Origin: Trinickia dinghuensis
Lineage (GTDB): Bacteria > Pseudomonadota > Gammaproteobacteria > Burkholderiales > Burkholderiaceae
Direction of reading: 5' to 3'
Length of the DNA stretch: 64,000 nt
NCBI RefSeq assembly: GCF_003367175.1
Contig: NZ_QRGA01000001.1
Location: forward strand, 657,994 to 721,993
Part shown: positions 53,874 to 63,724 of the stretch, in pieces
How positions within the stretch are numbered: the first letter of the stretch is position 1
Layout: each line of letters starts with the position of its first letter
The notes under the pieces: generated by a model
The model's input: the letters and a program-made list of their open reading frames with translations, nothing else
Told to the model about the DNA's origin: nothing
Databases searched by the model: none
Translations under genes and position numbers: made by a program

Positions 53874-54000
53874 AAAACAAGACTCTAAGTGAGATTCCTC
53901 GCTTTGTTTCACGAAATAGCAGCGTCGGAAGACGCCAACACCTACCCCTTCTCCCCCACCATCAGCATTTTTGACACAACACCGACATCTCACAGAAAAT

Positions 54001-54016
54001 CGTATCATTTGATACG
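54001..54016. promoter_or_regulatory. Palindromic operator upstream of the kfrA-like gene
   Basis: CGTATCA-TT-TGATACG, 7-base arms around two bases, ending 44 bases before the ATG. KfrA proteins repress their own genes by binding palindromes at their promoters, so this is the likely site. Confidence 0.65.
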
Positions 54017-54060
54017 TAATTCGTTATTATCAACACATTGTTAGCCTGTGAGTTGCGTCC

Positions 54061-55278
54061 ATGACCCTCGATGAAGAACGCGATGCCATTAGAAAAGAGC
54101 TCGAATCGCTACGAAACGACGGCGTTCATCGCCGCGAACTTTCGTTGCATGCCTGCAAACGCTTGTTCTTCGATCTGGGTATTCGTCCCTCCGCGGCTGC
54201 CGTCCGAGAACTGACTCAAACAGGTAGCGCGAGCGACATCCCCAAGGACATCGATCATTTTTGGGAGCGAATCCGCGACGCCTCGCGCGTGAAGATCGGC
54301 CAAGGGGCCATTCCGCAGGCGCTCGAAGAAAAGGCCGGCGAGCTACTAGGTGCTTTGTTCGAACATGCCGTCGCGGAGGCAAAGCAAACGCTCGACGGCG
54401 AGCGGAAACATGTTTTCGATGCGCTCGAACAAGCGACGAGCGCTTTGCGCGAGGCGCAGATTCGTCGCGAAGCCGCAAACGACGGGTGGCAGCGGAGCGA
54501 AACGCGCGCCGAGGCTGCACTCGAACGCATACGAACCCTCGAAGCTCAGGCCAGCGTTTCGGCCGCCACACGCTCGAATCATGAAGAAACACTGCAAGCG
54601 ACGGTCGCTCGACTGGAAACGGAACGAGCACGGCTCGAGCAGCGGCTCGAAGCGGAGGCAGCCACCAACGCTTCGCTACGGGAGCGGATCGATTCGCTTC
54701 ATCAGGAATTGCGTGAGAGCACGGAACGTTACGCCGCGCAGATCAAAGATGCGATCGCGGAAGCCGAGCGGCGCGTCAAGCCGATGCTCGTAGAGCTCGA
54801 TTCGCTTCGGAGCATGGCCACCACGTATCAAACCGGCATTCGCGACGCGAGCCGCAAGGAATTCGAATTCATCCAGCAACTCAGCGCGGCGAAGGGCCGA
54901 GGCGATCGCCTGGAAGCACAAGTGCGCGAGCAGTCGGATGAGATCGACGCACTGACGCACGAAGTCGCTGCCGCACGCGAGCGCGGCGCGTTTTCCCCCG
55001 AACTGGCCGGGCTGTTGCGTACCTGGGCCCAGGCGGGGAGGCTTGTCGATGCCGATTTTATTGCGCTCGGCACGACGGCCGACGGCCTGGCCGAGGTTCC
55101 CGCGCATTGTCCGAAATGCACCGACGGAGAGCCGGAACTAGCGCGAGCCGACGAGGGCTACGAACTGCTGTGCCCGGAATGCGATCACTCGTCTGGGGTC
55201 AAGCGGTCGCGGCTCGAAGCGGTGACACGTTTTATGGATGCGACGCGCACCGACGATCCCAACGCCGGCGCACGATAA
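54061..55278 (+). CDS. KfrA-like DNA-binding coiled-coil protein with C-terminal zinc ribbon
   Basis: 405 residues. Residues about 1-115 match the KfrA N-terminal DNA-binding domain (HRRELSLHACKRLFFDLGIRPSAAAVRELTQTGSASDIPKDIDHFWERIR). Residues about 115-320 are a long Glu/Arg/Ala coiled coil. The last 60 residues hold two CxxC pairs (HCPKC and LCPECDH) that look like a zinc ribbon, which classical plasmid KfrA proteins lack. KfrA proteins help keep low-copy plasmids, by an unclear route and in concert with ParAB. It lies right beside the origin and behind a palindromic operator. Confidence 0.82.
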   Translation: MTLDEERDAIRKELESLRNDGVHRRELSLHACKRLFFDLGIRPSAAAVRELTQTGSASDIPKDIDHFWERIRDASRVKIGQGAIPQALEEKAGELLGALFEHAVAEAKQTLDGERKHVFDALEQATSALREAQIRREAANDGWQRSETRAEAALERIRTLEAQASVSAATRSNHEETLQATVARLETERARLEQRLEAEAATNASLRERIDSLHQELRESTERYAAQIKDAIAEAERRVKPMLVELDSLRSMATTYQTGIRDASRKEFEFIQQLSAAKGRGDRLEAQVREQSDEIDALTHEVAAARERGAFSPELAGLLRTWAQAGRLVDADFIALGTTADGLAEVPAHCPKCTDGEPELARADEGYELLCPECDHSSGVKRSRLEAVTRFMDATRTDDPNAGAR

Positions 55279-55319
55279 ATGCTTGATTTCTCGAAAATCG
55301 CCACCTTTCCCGGCTCATA

Positions 55320-55360
55320 GGTGAGGGTTTTCAGGATCGACGAAGTGAGCCTTTTCGGGA
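55320..55360 (-). repeat. Two inverted outlying iterons
   Basis: On the minus strand, TCCTGAAAACCCTCACC (55320-55336) and TCCCGAAAAGGCTCACT (55344-55360) match the origin iteron. They stand 24 bases apart, 1.6 kb beyond the array, in the opposite orientation, between the ends of the kfrA-like gene and the SOS-box gene. Confidence 0.75.
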
Positions 55361-55369
55361 GCGTTTGCT

Positions 55370-55750
55370 TCAGCCGCGGCCACTCGTGCGGGGCTGCGCG
55401 GCGCCCCGGCGGCGCATGGTGCCGGGCGATTGCCCGATCTGCGCCTCTTCGTAGGCGGCGACGGCGAATGCAAATGCCGCGGGCAGCGCGTTGGATTTGC
55501 CGAAGGTCGCCGGATCGTCCGTTTCCGGGTAGGTCATGTCTTGGGGACGTTTGAAGAGATCGAGCACGTCTGCTTCATGCCGGCTGGCGAAACCGAGGTC
55601 CGCCAACGCCTCCGCTTCGATCGCATGCAGCAGCCGCCAGGTCAACGGCACGCCTTGCACGACGTAGCGCCCCGCAATATGACGGACGATGTGTTCGAGG
55701 TCGCGCGCCGCGGCCTGAAAGCGCAGCGCGGCGAGATCTTGTTCTTTCAT
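55370..55750 (-). CDS. Small protein of unknown function under an SOS box
   Basis: 126 residues, no family recognised. Residues 1-75 look like a compact helical domain (MKEQDLAALRFQAAARDLEHIVRH; TWRLLHAIEAEALADLGF). The tail is basic and disordered (TMRRRGAAQPRTSGRG). There is no signal peptide or membrane helix. The ATG at 55750 has GGAG seven bases upstream. The start lies 22 bases after a full LexA-type box, so expression should rise on DNA damage. It sits beside the replication origin, between inverted iterons and an XRE regulator. Confidence 0.72.
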   Translation of the reverse strand: MKEQDLAALRFQAAARDLEHIVRHIAGRYVVQGVPLTWRLLHAIEAEALADLGFASRHEADVLDLFKRPQDMTYPETDDPATFGKSNALPAAFAFAVAAYEEAQIGQSPGTMRRRGAAQPRTSGRG

Positions 55751-55772
55751 GGCCGCTCTCCGAATATCGAGA

Positions 55773-55792
55773 TACTGTGTAAATATACAGTA
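55773..55792. promoter_or_regulatory. LexA (SOS) box
   Basis: TACTGTGTAAATATACAGTA fits CTGT-N8-ACAG with matching TA flanks on both sides. It lies over the presumed promoter of the 126-residue gene on the minus strand, the only gene with a start nearby. Confidence 0.82.
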
Positions 55793-55915
55793 TCTCTCGG
55801 AAGCAGCCAATGAAGTTGGCCGAGGATGGCTCGGCTTGACTCGGCCCGAGCCTAGACCGGAATGGCCAGGCACGGCCAGGTGCGGCCCGGCATAACGCCG
55901 GCCTCGTCTCAGCGG

Positions 55916-56530
55916 CTAACCATGAATGACGACGAGCAGCGCTTTCGCCTCGGTCTTGCCTGCATTGCGGATCGCGTGGGGAACATCGGCTTGGTAGCGA
56001 GCGGTGTCCGCGGCCTTCAGGCGCTTGGCTTCCCCGTCCGCTTCGATTTCCATCGAACCGTGGAGCACCGTCAGATGCTCGCGCGTGCCCGGTTCGTGCG
56101 CATTGGACACGAGTGCGCCGCCCGGCTGCAGCGTCAATTCGTACCATTCGAACTTGCCGGCCAACTCGATCGGGCCCCAAACACGCAGCTGGTACTTCGC
56201 CTCGTGGCCGTCCAGCGTCGGGATTTCGTGCGGTCCCGACACGGCGATCGTTTCGTGCGTGCGCTGAGAGGCGAATAATTGATCGAGGCTGACGCCGAGT
56301 GCGTTCGTCAGGCGCCAGGCGACGGCGATCGTCGGATTGGCTTTGTCCCGCTCGATTTCCGATAGCATCGACTTCGATACCCCGGCCGCCCGCGAAAGAT
56401 CGTCGAGCGTCAATTTTCGCTCCATGCGCAACCGCTGAATTTGCTCGCCGACACGGGGCGGTGCCGAAACCGCCGTCGGTGCCGCGGGCGCGGGTGAAGG
56501 CGCGGTGCGCCGAGTGGCCGAGCTTGCCAT
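55916..56530 (-). CDS. XRE-cupin transcriptional regulator, divergent from kbl-tdh
   Basis: 204 residues. After a Pro/Ala-rich lead of 25 residues comes the helix-turn-helix (VGEQIQRLRMERKLTLDDLSRAAGVSKSMLSEIERDKANPTIAVAWRLTNALGVSLDQLF), then a cupin sensor domain at about 120-200 (GTREHLTVLHGSMEIEADGEAKRLKAADTARYQADVPHAIRN). Regulators of this build control amino-acid breakdown. It is divergent from kbl-tdh with 157 bases between, so it probably regulates threonine breakdown and itself. Confidence 0.88.
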   Translation of the reverse strand: MASSATRRTAPSPAPAAPTAVSAPPRVGEQIQRLRMERKLTLDDLSRAAGVSKSMLSEIERDKANPTIAVAWRLTNALGVSLDQLFASQRTHETIAVSGPHEIPTLDGHEAKYQLRVWGPIELAGKFEWYELTLQPGGALVSNAHEPGTREHLTVLHGSMEIEADGEAKRLKAADTARYQADVPHAIRNAGKTEAKALLVVIHG

Positions 56531-56687
56531 TTGATTTTCGATCGCTTAAAGTTGTTCGCTATATCGAACTTTGGTTCGGAAAATTGGAATTGTTCGGCAA
56601 AACCGGACAACCGACTATAACAGCAATAGACGGCCGCAACGTCCGCCATCCGGTGCGTGCGGCGCCCATCCTGTCAGGAGCGAACCG

Positions 56688-57887
<1,200 letters not shown>

Positions 57888-57901
57888 GGAGACCCGCAAA
57901 A

Positions 57902-58930
57902 ATGAAAGCACTCGCCAAACTCGAACGCGCGGTCGGGCTCACCTTGACCGACGTGAAGAAGCCCGAAGTGGGTCACAACGATGTCATGATCCGCATCAAG
58001 CGCACGGCGATTTGCGGCACCGACATCCACATTTGGAAGTGGGACGACTGGGCGCAAAAGACAATCCCCGTGCCGATGCACGTGGGGCACGAGTATGTCG
58101 GCGAAATCGTGGAGATGGGGCAAGAGGTGCGCGGCTTCGCCATCGGCGATCGCGTGTCGGGCGAAGGGCACATCACCTGCGGTTTCTGTCGCAACTGTCG
58201 CGCGGGGCGGCGTCACCTGTGCCGCAATACGATCGGCGTCGGCGTGAACCGAGAAGGTGCGTTCGCCGAATACCTCGTGATTCCGGCGTTCAACGCGTTC
58301 AAGATTCCCGACGAAATTTCCGACGATCTCGCCGCGATCTTCGATCCGTTCGGCAATGCGACGCACACGGCGCTGTCGTTCAATTTGGTCGGGGAGGACG
58401 TGCTCATCACCGGTGCGGGGCCCATCGGCATCATGGCCGTGGCGATCGCACGGCACGTCGGGGCGCGCAACATCGTCATCACCGACGTCAACGAGTATCG
58501 GCTCGGTCTGGCGCGCAAGATGGGCGCCACGCGTGCGGTCAACATCGCCAAGGAATCGCTACGCGATGTCATGAGCGAACTGCATATGCACGAAGGCTTC
58601 GACGTCGGCCTCGAAATGTCGGGTGTGCCCAGCGCATTCACGGGCATGCTCGAAGCGATGAATCACGGTGGAAAGATCGCGCTGCTCGGCATTCCGCCGG
58701 CGCAGACGGCGATCGACTGGAATCAGGTGATTTTCAAAGGCCTCGAGATCAAAGGCATCTACGGACGCGAGATGTTCGAGACTTGGTACAAGATGGTGGC
58801 GATGCTGCAAAGCGGCCTCGATCTCTCGCCGATTCTGACGCACCATTTCGCCGTCGACGATTACGAGAAGGCGTTCGCGACAATGCTCTCGGGCGAGAGC
58901 GGGAAAGTCATCTTGGATTGGACCGTTTAA
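57902..58930 (+). CDS. tdh: L-threonine 3-dehydrogenase
   Basis: 342 residues, zinc-dependent alcohol dehydrogenase family. The catalytic zinc ligands are Cys38 ([16 protein letters not shown]) and the His-Glu of [13 protein letters not shown]. The structural zinc site is [15 protein letters not shown], and the NAD motif is [13 protein letters not shown]. It oxidises L-threonine to 2-amino-3-oxobutanoate, the substrate of Kbl, encoded just before. The ribosome site is AAGGAGA, 10 bases before the ATG. Confidence 0.96.
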   Translation: MKALAKLERAVGLTLTDVKKPEVGHNDVMIRIKRTAICGTDIHIWKWDDWAQKTIPVPMHVGHEYVGEIVEMGQEVRGFAIGDRVSGEGHITCGFCRNCRAGRRHLCRNTIGVGVNREGAFAEYLVIPAFNAFKIPDEISDDLAAIFDPFGNATHTALSFNLVGEDVLITGAGPIGIMAVAIARHVGARNIVITDVNEYRLGLARKMGATRAVNIAKESLRDVMSELHMHEGFDVGLEMSGVPSAFTGMLEAMNHGGKIALLGIPPAQTAIDWNQVIFKGLEIKGIYGREMFETWYKMVAMLQSGLDLSPILTHHFAVDDYEKAFATMLSGESGKVILDWTV

Positions 58931-58981
58931 TCGTCGGTCACCCGTTGTTCATCGTTCGGTTCGAACATTGCCTCAACTCAA

Positions 58982-59003
58982 GGCGCCCGCGGCGACGGGC
59001 GCC
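58982..59003 (+). terminator. Hairpin after tdh
   Basis: GGCGCCCG and CGGGCGCC pair perfectly around CGGCGA, 51 bases beyond the tdh stop. No T-run follows. Confidence 0.55.
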
Positions 59004-59040
59004 GGCTAGCTATTAGCGACCAACTGCTTGCTATCGGCGA

Positions 59041-59057
59041 TCCCGAACATTCTCACC
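59041..59057 (+). repeat. Outlying iteron (near-perfect)
   Basis: TCCCGAACATTCTCACC fits the origin consensus at every fixed base. It lies in the gap between tdh and the end of the YceI gene, 5.4 kb from the array. Confidence 0.75.
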
Positions 59058-59058
59058 T

Positions 59059-59748
59059 TTAGTCTTGAGGCTGCTCGAATTCGGCTTCGATACGCACATG
59101 CACGTCGTTGCCGACGGCCGGATACCACGTCGCCAATCCGAACTGCGCGCGGCTGAATGTGCCTTGCCCGGAGAACCCGAGCGTGTTCGCTTTCGTCAAC
59201 GGGTTGCGCCCATATCCGTTGAAGGTGACGTCGAGCGTCACCGGACGCGTCACCGTTCGAATCGTCAGATCGCCTTCCAGCTTGCCTTTCGAAGGACCTG
59301 TGCGCACGAAGTGCGTGCCGACGAAGTGGATCGTCGGGTACGTTGCGGCGTCGAACATGTCGGGGCCCTTCACCATCTTGTCGAGCAACGGCACCTTCGT
59401 GTCGACGCTGGCGGCATCGATCGCTACGTCGACCGTGCTGGCCTCGAGCCCGCCCTTCTTCCAATCGAGCTTGCCATGCGCATGGTCGAAGCGCATCACG
59501 ACGCGCGAATACTTCAAGTGCTCGACGTCGAACGTGACGCTCCAGTGATCGGCATCGAGCTTGTACTCGCCGACGGGTACCTGCGCTTCGTCGGCCGATA
59601 CCGTTTGCGTGACCACACGCAACGGTGTGCACGCGGACATCGATAGCGCACCGATCGCAACGGCGGCAGCGGTGAGTCCGGCGCGCACGGTTACCGCACG
59701 CATCATCGAATGCTTCATCGTCATCAACATCGTTGTTTTCATTGTCAT
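59059..59748 (-). CDS. YceI-family lipid-binding lipoprotein
   Basis: 229 residues. A hydrophobic signal ends with a lipobox-like LSMSAC, so it is probably a periplasmic lipoprotein. The YceI beta-barrel follows: GEYKLDADHWSVTFDVEHLKYSRVVMRFDHAHGKLDW and FVGTHFVRTGPSKGKLEGDLTIRTVTRPVTLDVTFNG. The family binds isoprenoid quinones or other long-chain lipids in the periplasm. Several Met codons (59748, 59742, 59718) could start translation; none has a clear ribosome site, and 59718 gives a more typical signal. Confidence 0.85.
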   Translation of the reverse strand: MTMKTTMLMTMKHSMMRAVTVRAGLTAAAVAIGALSMSACTPLRVVTQTVSADEAQVPVGEYKLDADHWSVTFDVEHLKYSRVVMRFDHAHGKLDWKKGGLEASTVDVAIDAASVDTKVPLLDKMVKGPDMFDAATYPTIHFVGTHFVRTGPSKGKLEGDLTIRTVTRPVTLDVTFNGYGRNPLTKANTLGFSGQGTFSRAQFGLATWYPAVGNDVHVRIEAEFEQPQD

Positions 59749-59788
59749 TGCTCGCAACTTTCGGCGGGACGGAGGCTTTGCGCTCGCC

Positions 59789-59805
59789 TCCCGGATATTC
59801 TCACC
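59789..59805 (+). repeat. Outlying iteron upstream of the YceI gene
   Basis: TCCCGGATATTCTCACC, one fixed base off the consensus. It sits 41-57 bases before the YceI start, where a promoter is expected. Confidence 0.6.
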
Positions 59806-60017
59806 TATCGACCGATAGCTTATATCCGAGCGGCTCATTGTTAAAGGCGGATAATCGTTCGACGGCGCCGTCAAGCGTTGCCCTCGCGAGCCGCTCGGCC
59901 GATGCCGCGGTCGACGCGCAGGCCGCCGCGCGGCATTTGCTCGATCACGCGGCATCCGTGCCGCGGCCCCGCGCTTCGAAAGCGAACCAGGCATCCACCT
60001 AGGAAAAGGAGAAAAGC

Positions 60018-60503
60018 ATGTCGGATAGGAGTCCTAACGAAACGCGGCCGCCGTTGCCGCCCTTCACGCTCGAAACCGCGAAGCAGAAAGTACGAGCGGC
60101 CGAGGACGGTTGGAACACGCGCGACCCCGAGCGCGTCGCGCTGGCTTATACGCAGCAAAGCGTATGGCGAAATCGCGCGGAGTTCGTCACGTGGCGCCCG
60201 GACATCGTCGCCTTCTTGCAGCGCAAATGGGCGAAGGAACTCGACTACCGGCTCATCAAGGAACTGTGGGCGCACGACGGCAACCGCATTGCAGTGCGTT
60301 TCGCGTACGAATGGCACGACGATTCGGGCAATTGGTTCCGTTCGTACGGCAACGAGAACTGGGAATTCGACGAGCACGGGTTGATGGCGCGGCGCTTCGC
60401 CTGCATCAACGATTTGCCGATCCGCGACAGCGATCGCTTGTACCACTGGCCGCTCGGCCGCCGGCCCGACGATCATCCCGGGTTGTCCGATCTGGGATTG
60501 TGA
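60018..60503 (+). CDS. DUF1348 / NTF2-like protein
   Basis: 161 residues, one NTF2-like cone fold: [41 protein letters not shown], then [44 protein letters not shown]1348 proteins are small cytoplasmic proteins whose function is not known; the fold can bind or isomerise small molecules. AAAGGAGA lies eight bases before the ATG. It is a single gene, divergent from the YceI gene. Confidence 0.87.
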   Translation: MSDRSPNETRPPLPPFTLETAKQKVRAAEDGWNTRDPERVALAYTQQSVWRNRAEFVTWRPDIVAFLQRKWAKELDYRLIKELWAHDGNRIAVRFAYEWHDDSGNWFRSYGNENWEFDEHGLMARRFACINDLPIRDSDRLYHWPLGRRPDDHPGLSDLGL

Positions 60504-60735
60504 TTGACTGATCGGCCGCCCGGCCGCCGCTCCGTCGTTGTGTTGTTTGAAGTTCGTGCCCGTGCCCGTATTCGTGCGCGCCGCAACTATCGCGTTCTTT
60601 CTGTGGCCGAGTCGCGCCTCTAATCATCACGTATGCAAATTGCTGTAGTAGAGTGCGCGACGAACGGCGCAAAGCCGTGCAAACCGGACAACGAATAACA
60701 ACCTCTGTCGGCGGCGGCCGGCAAACGGAGCGGAA

Positions 60736-61275
60736 ATGGGTTTCAGGACGGCGGCTGCGCGTGGCATCGGCGCGCGCGTTGTAAAGGCTGCGATGGCCGT
60801 CGTGCTAGGCGCGGCGGGACTTGCGATCGGATCCACGCAAGCGCAAGCGGCCGACTGGTGCGGCGGTGGCGTTTGGGTCGATGCGATGATTGCCTCTCAC
60901 CACATCCATCCGAAGCAGTCGTTCGAGGACGTCAATCCCGGGCTCGGTGTCGAGTGCTGGATCAACGGCGAATGGGCAGTGACGGGAGGCGGATTTCGCA
61001 ATTCGCTTTCCCATCCCTCTTGGTATGGCGGGGGGGTTTGGGCGCCGGAGTTCACGCATTGGGGCTATGTGCGATTGGCTGTCATGGGTGGTCTCATCTC
61101 GGGCTACAACTACGGCAGCTACGGCTTCGGCCACGATCACTCGATCGGGCCCGTGGCCGCGCCGATCGTCATGGTCACGTATAAGCGCGTCGGGATGAAC
61201 TTCATTCTCGTGCCGCCGATCCCTTCGGATAATCTGCCGTTCACGATCGGGTTTCAGTTGAAGGTCGGGTTTTAA
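60736..61275 (+). CDS. Secreted protein of unknown function, probable beta-barrel
   Basis: 179 residues. A signal peptide ends STQAQA-ADWCGGG. The mature part is rich in Gly, Trp, Tyr and Phe with alternating patterns (VECWINGEWAVTGGGFRNSL; WGYVRLAVMGGLISGYNYGSYG; PIVMVTYKRVGMNFILVPPI) and ends in Phe, as outer-membrane barrels do. It has two cysteines. I do not recognise the family. The gene is alone, between DUF1348 and a solitary iteron. Confidence 0.7.
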   Translation: MGFRTAAARGIGARVVKAAMAVVLGAAGLAIGSTQAQAADWCGGGVWVDAMIASHHIHPKQSFEDVNPGLGVECWINGEWAVTGGGFRNSLSHPSWYGGGVWAPEFTHWGYVRLAVMGGLISGYNYGSYGFGHDHSIGPVAAPIVMVTYKRVGMNFILVPPIPSDNLPFTIGFQLKVGF

Positions 61276-61367
61276 AGCGATTAGTCGACCGGGATATTTG
61301 TGGATCGGCCGTGGACTGTTCCAAACAGTTCCATGCGCCGTCTCGAACCTCTCACTTTCGTGTCGGG

Positions 61368-61384
61368 TCCCGAAGATGCTCACC
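61368..61384 (+). repeat. Outlying iteron (perfect)
   Basis: TCCCGAAGATGCTCACC fits every fixed base. A weaker copy one base short, TCTCGAACCTCTCACT, lies at 61341-61356. Both are in the gap between the secreted-protein gene and the end of the GGDEF-EAL gene, 7.7 kb from the array. Confidence 0.72.
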
Positions 61385-61408
61385 TTCGTGAGTCGTCACA
61401 CTCCGAGC

Positions 61409-63724
61409 TTAAACGTCTTGGCCGCAAGCAAGATCGCCGGGCGACAGGCATGGCCGATGCGCTTTCGCCCAGCGCGCGAAGTCGCGAGGTGCCAGCGGCC
61501 GCGAAAACAGAAACCCTTGATACAGATGGCAGCCGTGAGCGCTAAGAAAGTCGCGCTGGGCATGCGTTTCCACGCCTTCGGCGGTGACGGTCAGTTTGAG
61601 GATATTGCCGATGTGGATCAGCGATTGCGCCAGCGATTCTGCCATTTCGTCGCTGCCGATGCCTTGCACGAAGCTTTTGTCGATTTTCATTTCCTTGACG
61701 GCGAACCGGTGGAGGTAGCTCAGGGACGAGTAGCCTGTGCCGAAATCGTCGATCGATAGTGCAATGCCAAGGGCATGGATGGCGTCGAGCGACTTGCGAA
61801 TGTCATCGACCGATTCATCGAACAGGACGCGCTCGGTCATCTCGAGCGTCAGATCGGCGGCAACCAGGCCGTGAGACTGAAGCGTACGTGTGACGAAGCC
61901 TGGGTAATCCGGAAGCTTGAAGTCGGCGGCGCAGACGTTCACCGACATGCTGGGTACGTCAAGACCCTCGGCTCGCCATTCGGCAAGTTGCCTGCAGGCC
62001 TCGCCCATTACCCAGGCATCCATCTCCGCGATCAGGCCGCTTTCCTCCGCGATGGCAATGAACCGATCCGGCGCTATGCTGTTTTGCCCGTCGATGTCCC
62101 AGCGCACGAGCGCCTCGACCCCACATAGCACACCCGTGGCATCGACCTTGGGCTGATAGGCGACGCTTAGGGCGTTCTTGCGCAATGCCCGCTGCAGTGC
62201 AATTTCCAGCTCGAGTTGCTCCTTCGCCTGACGCTCGTACTCGGGCGCATAGAACCGCACTTGGTTGCGTCCCGCGCTCTTGGCTTGGTACATCGCCAGA
62301 TCTGCGTTGCGCAGCAGGATGTCGGTTTCCTCTCCATCGTGCGGGGAGAGTGCGATACCGATGCTGGCGCTGATCGTGATGCGGGTGTCCTGCGTCGGGT
62401 TGATGAGGATGGGTTGGTACACGGCCTGCAGAATGCGCCCGGCGATATGCGTGGCTCTCTGCACGTCGCAGTCCTGCAAAATGGCGAGAAACTCGTCCCC
62501 GCCGAGGCGCCCGATCACGTCCTCAGCGCGGATCTGGTTCCGGAGGCGTCGTGCGATTTCGCTCAAGACCTCATCACCGGCGGCATGACCCTGAGTGTCG
62601 TTCACGCGTTTGAAACGGTCGAGATCGATGAACAGGACCGCGAGCGTCGACGCATTCCGGTTGGCGTCCGTCAGGATCCGGAGCGCTTCTATTTGAAGCT
62701 GTGCCCGGTTGGGCAGGCCCGTTAGCGAATCGAACCACGCAAGCCGCTGCAGGCGGTGCTCCATGGTGAGTCTCTTGCGCAATTGTCTGCTGAACATCAG
62801 CGACAACAGGATGAGAAGCGCATCGACTATGACGCAGACGAGACCAATCGTAATCGCTCGCTTACGCCATTCCGCGTAGATATCGTCCGTCGCAAAGCCG
62901 ACCACGACCACGAGCGGATAGCTGCCGATCCGCCGGAAGCTATACAGGCGCTCAATGTGGTCGAGTACGGCGACATCGATATAGGTTCCGTGACCGGATT
63001 GCACGAGCGGGGGAAACGAGTGGCCTCCGGCGAGAGACTTGCCGATGTCGCCCTCGTGAAACGGCTGCCGCATGAGGACCGTTCCGTCCGTGCGCAGCAA
63101 CGTAATCGAGTCGTGCCGGCGGAGTATCGAGTCTTCGAAAAGCTGCTGGAAATAGCTGAGCCGCAGCGTGCCGGCGACGATGCCCGCGAACTGGCCGTTC
63201 TTGTCCTCGAGCCGCCGGCTTAGGGCGATGCGTGGCACTCCGGGTTCGGCAGTGCGAGAAAGGAACGGCGAACTGATGTAAAGGCCGACATTCCTCTGCC
63301 GCCGCTGAACCTGGAAGTAATCGCGGTCGCTCACATTGAACTTACGCGGCTGAATCGACTGCGAGTCGAGCACGAGCTTGCCTGTTGCGTCCGTAGCAAA
63401 CAGGGCACCGAGTTCCGTGGCATTCGTGGCCGAACTGAACGCGATGAGCTGCCGGACATCCGGGGGAAGCCGTTCGATGCTGGGCGTTTCGACAGTTGTC
63501 GCGACGTCGCGCATGGCGAGCTGGTAGATGTCGAGATTGCGCTCGATTTCCTTTTGCAGCGAGATAACGAGATTCTGGGCGGCATCGCGCGCCTGCGCCA
63601 TCGCGTCGAGCCTCATTTCATAAAGCGAGGCGACCGTGACGCCCGTGGTCGCGAGCGTAATCCCGATTCCGGCGTAGACGAACAGCGCCGGTCTCGTAAA
63701 AAGGGAGCTTACAAATCGAGTCAT
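61409..63724 (-). CDS. Membrane GGDEF-EAL protein with Cache sensor
   Basis: 771 residues. A membrane helix at about 12-32 and another at about 295-315 enclose a periplasmic double-Cache domain. The GGDEF domain (about 345-500) has an intact GGDEF site and an RxxD site (RAED) exactly five residues before it. The EAL domain (about 515-765) keeps its key residues (CGVEALVRWD, IDDFGTGYSSLSYL, KIDKSFVQ, AEGVET, YQGFLFS). It could thus both make and break cyclic di-GMP in answer to an outside ligand. The ATG at 63724 has GGAAG upstream; the extension to 63880 is not coding in style. Confidence 0.92.
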   Translation of the reverse strand: MTRFVSSLFTRPALFVYAGIGITLATTGVTVASLYEMRLDAMAQARDAAQNLVISLQKEIERNLDIYQLAMRDVATTVETPSIERLPPDVRQLIAFSSATNATELGALFATDATGKLVLDSQSIQPRKFNVSDRDYFQVQRRQRNVGLYISSPFLSRTAEPGVPRIALSRRLEDKNGQFAGIVAGTLRLSYFQQLFEDSILRRHDSITLLRTDGTVLMRQPFHEGDIGKSLAGGHSFPPLVQSGHGTYIDVAVLDHIERLYSFRRIGSYPLVVVVGFATDDIYAEWRKRAITIGLVCVIVDALLILLSLMFSRQLRKRLTMEHRLQRLAWFDSLTGLPNRAQLQIEALRILTDANRNASTLAVLFIDLDRFKRVNDTQGHAAGDEVLSEIARRLRNQIRAEDVIGRLGGDEFLAILQDCDVQRATHIAGRILQAVYQPILINPTQDTRITISASIGIALSPHDGEETDILLRNADLAMYQAKSAGRNQVRFYAPEYERQAKEQLELEIALQRALRKNALSVAYQPKVDATGVLCGVEALVRWDIDGQNSIAPDRFIAIAEESGLIAEMDAWVMGEACRQLAEWRAEGLDVPSMSVNVCAADFKLPDYPGFVTRTLQSHGLVAADLTLEMTERVLFDESVDDIRKSLDAIHALGIALSIDDFGTGYSSLSYLHRFAVKEMKIDKSFVQGIGSDEMAESLAQSLIHIGNILKLTVTAEGVETHAQRDFLSAHGCHLYQGFLFSRPLAPRDFARWAKAHRPCLSPGDLACGQDV

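Larger units (their letters stand above)
52294..54060. other. Origin of replication of the secondary chromosome
   Basis: A 1.77-kb stretch without genes between rep and the kfrA-like gene. It contains an iteron array (52413-53707) and an AT-rich right end (about 53720-54050) that should be the unwinding region. DnaA-like boxes TTATCAACA at 54027-54035 and its near copy on the other strand at 53794-53802 flank that end. The layout initiator gene, iterons, AT-rich region, plus parABS next door is that of a chromid origin. Confidence 0.85.

Noticed and set aside
53886..53926. Chromosome-1-type parS (GTTTCACGTGAAAC)
   Set aside because: Only a half site (GTTTCACGAAAT) is present, not the palindrome.
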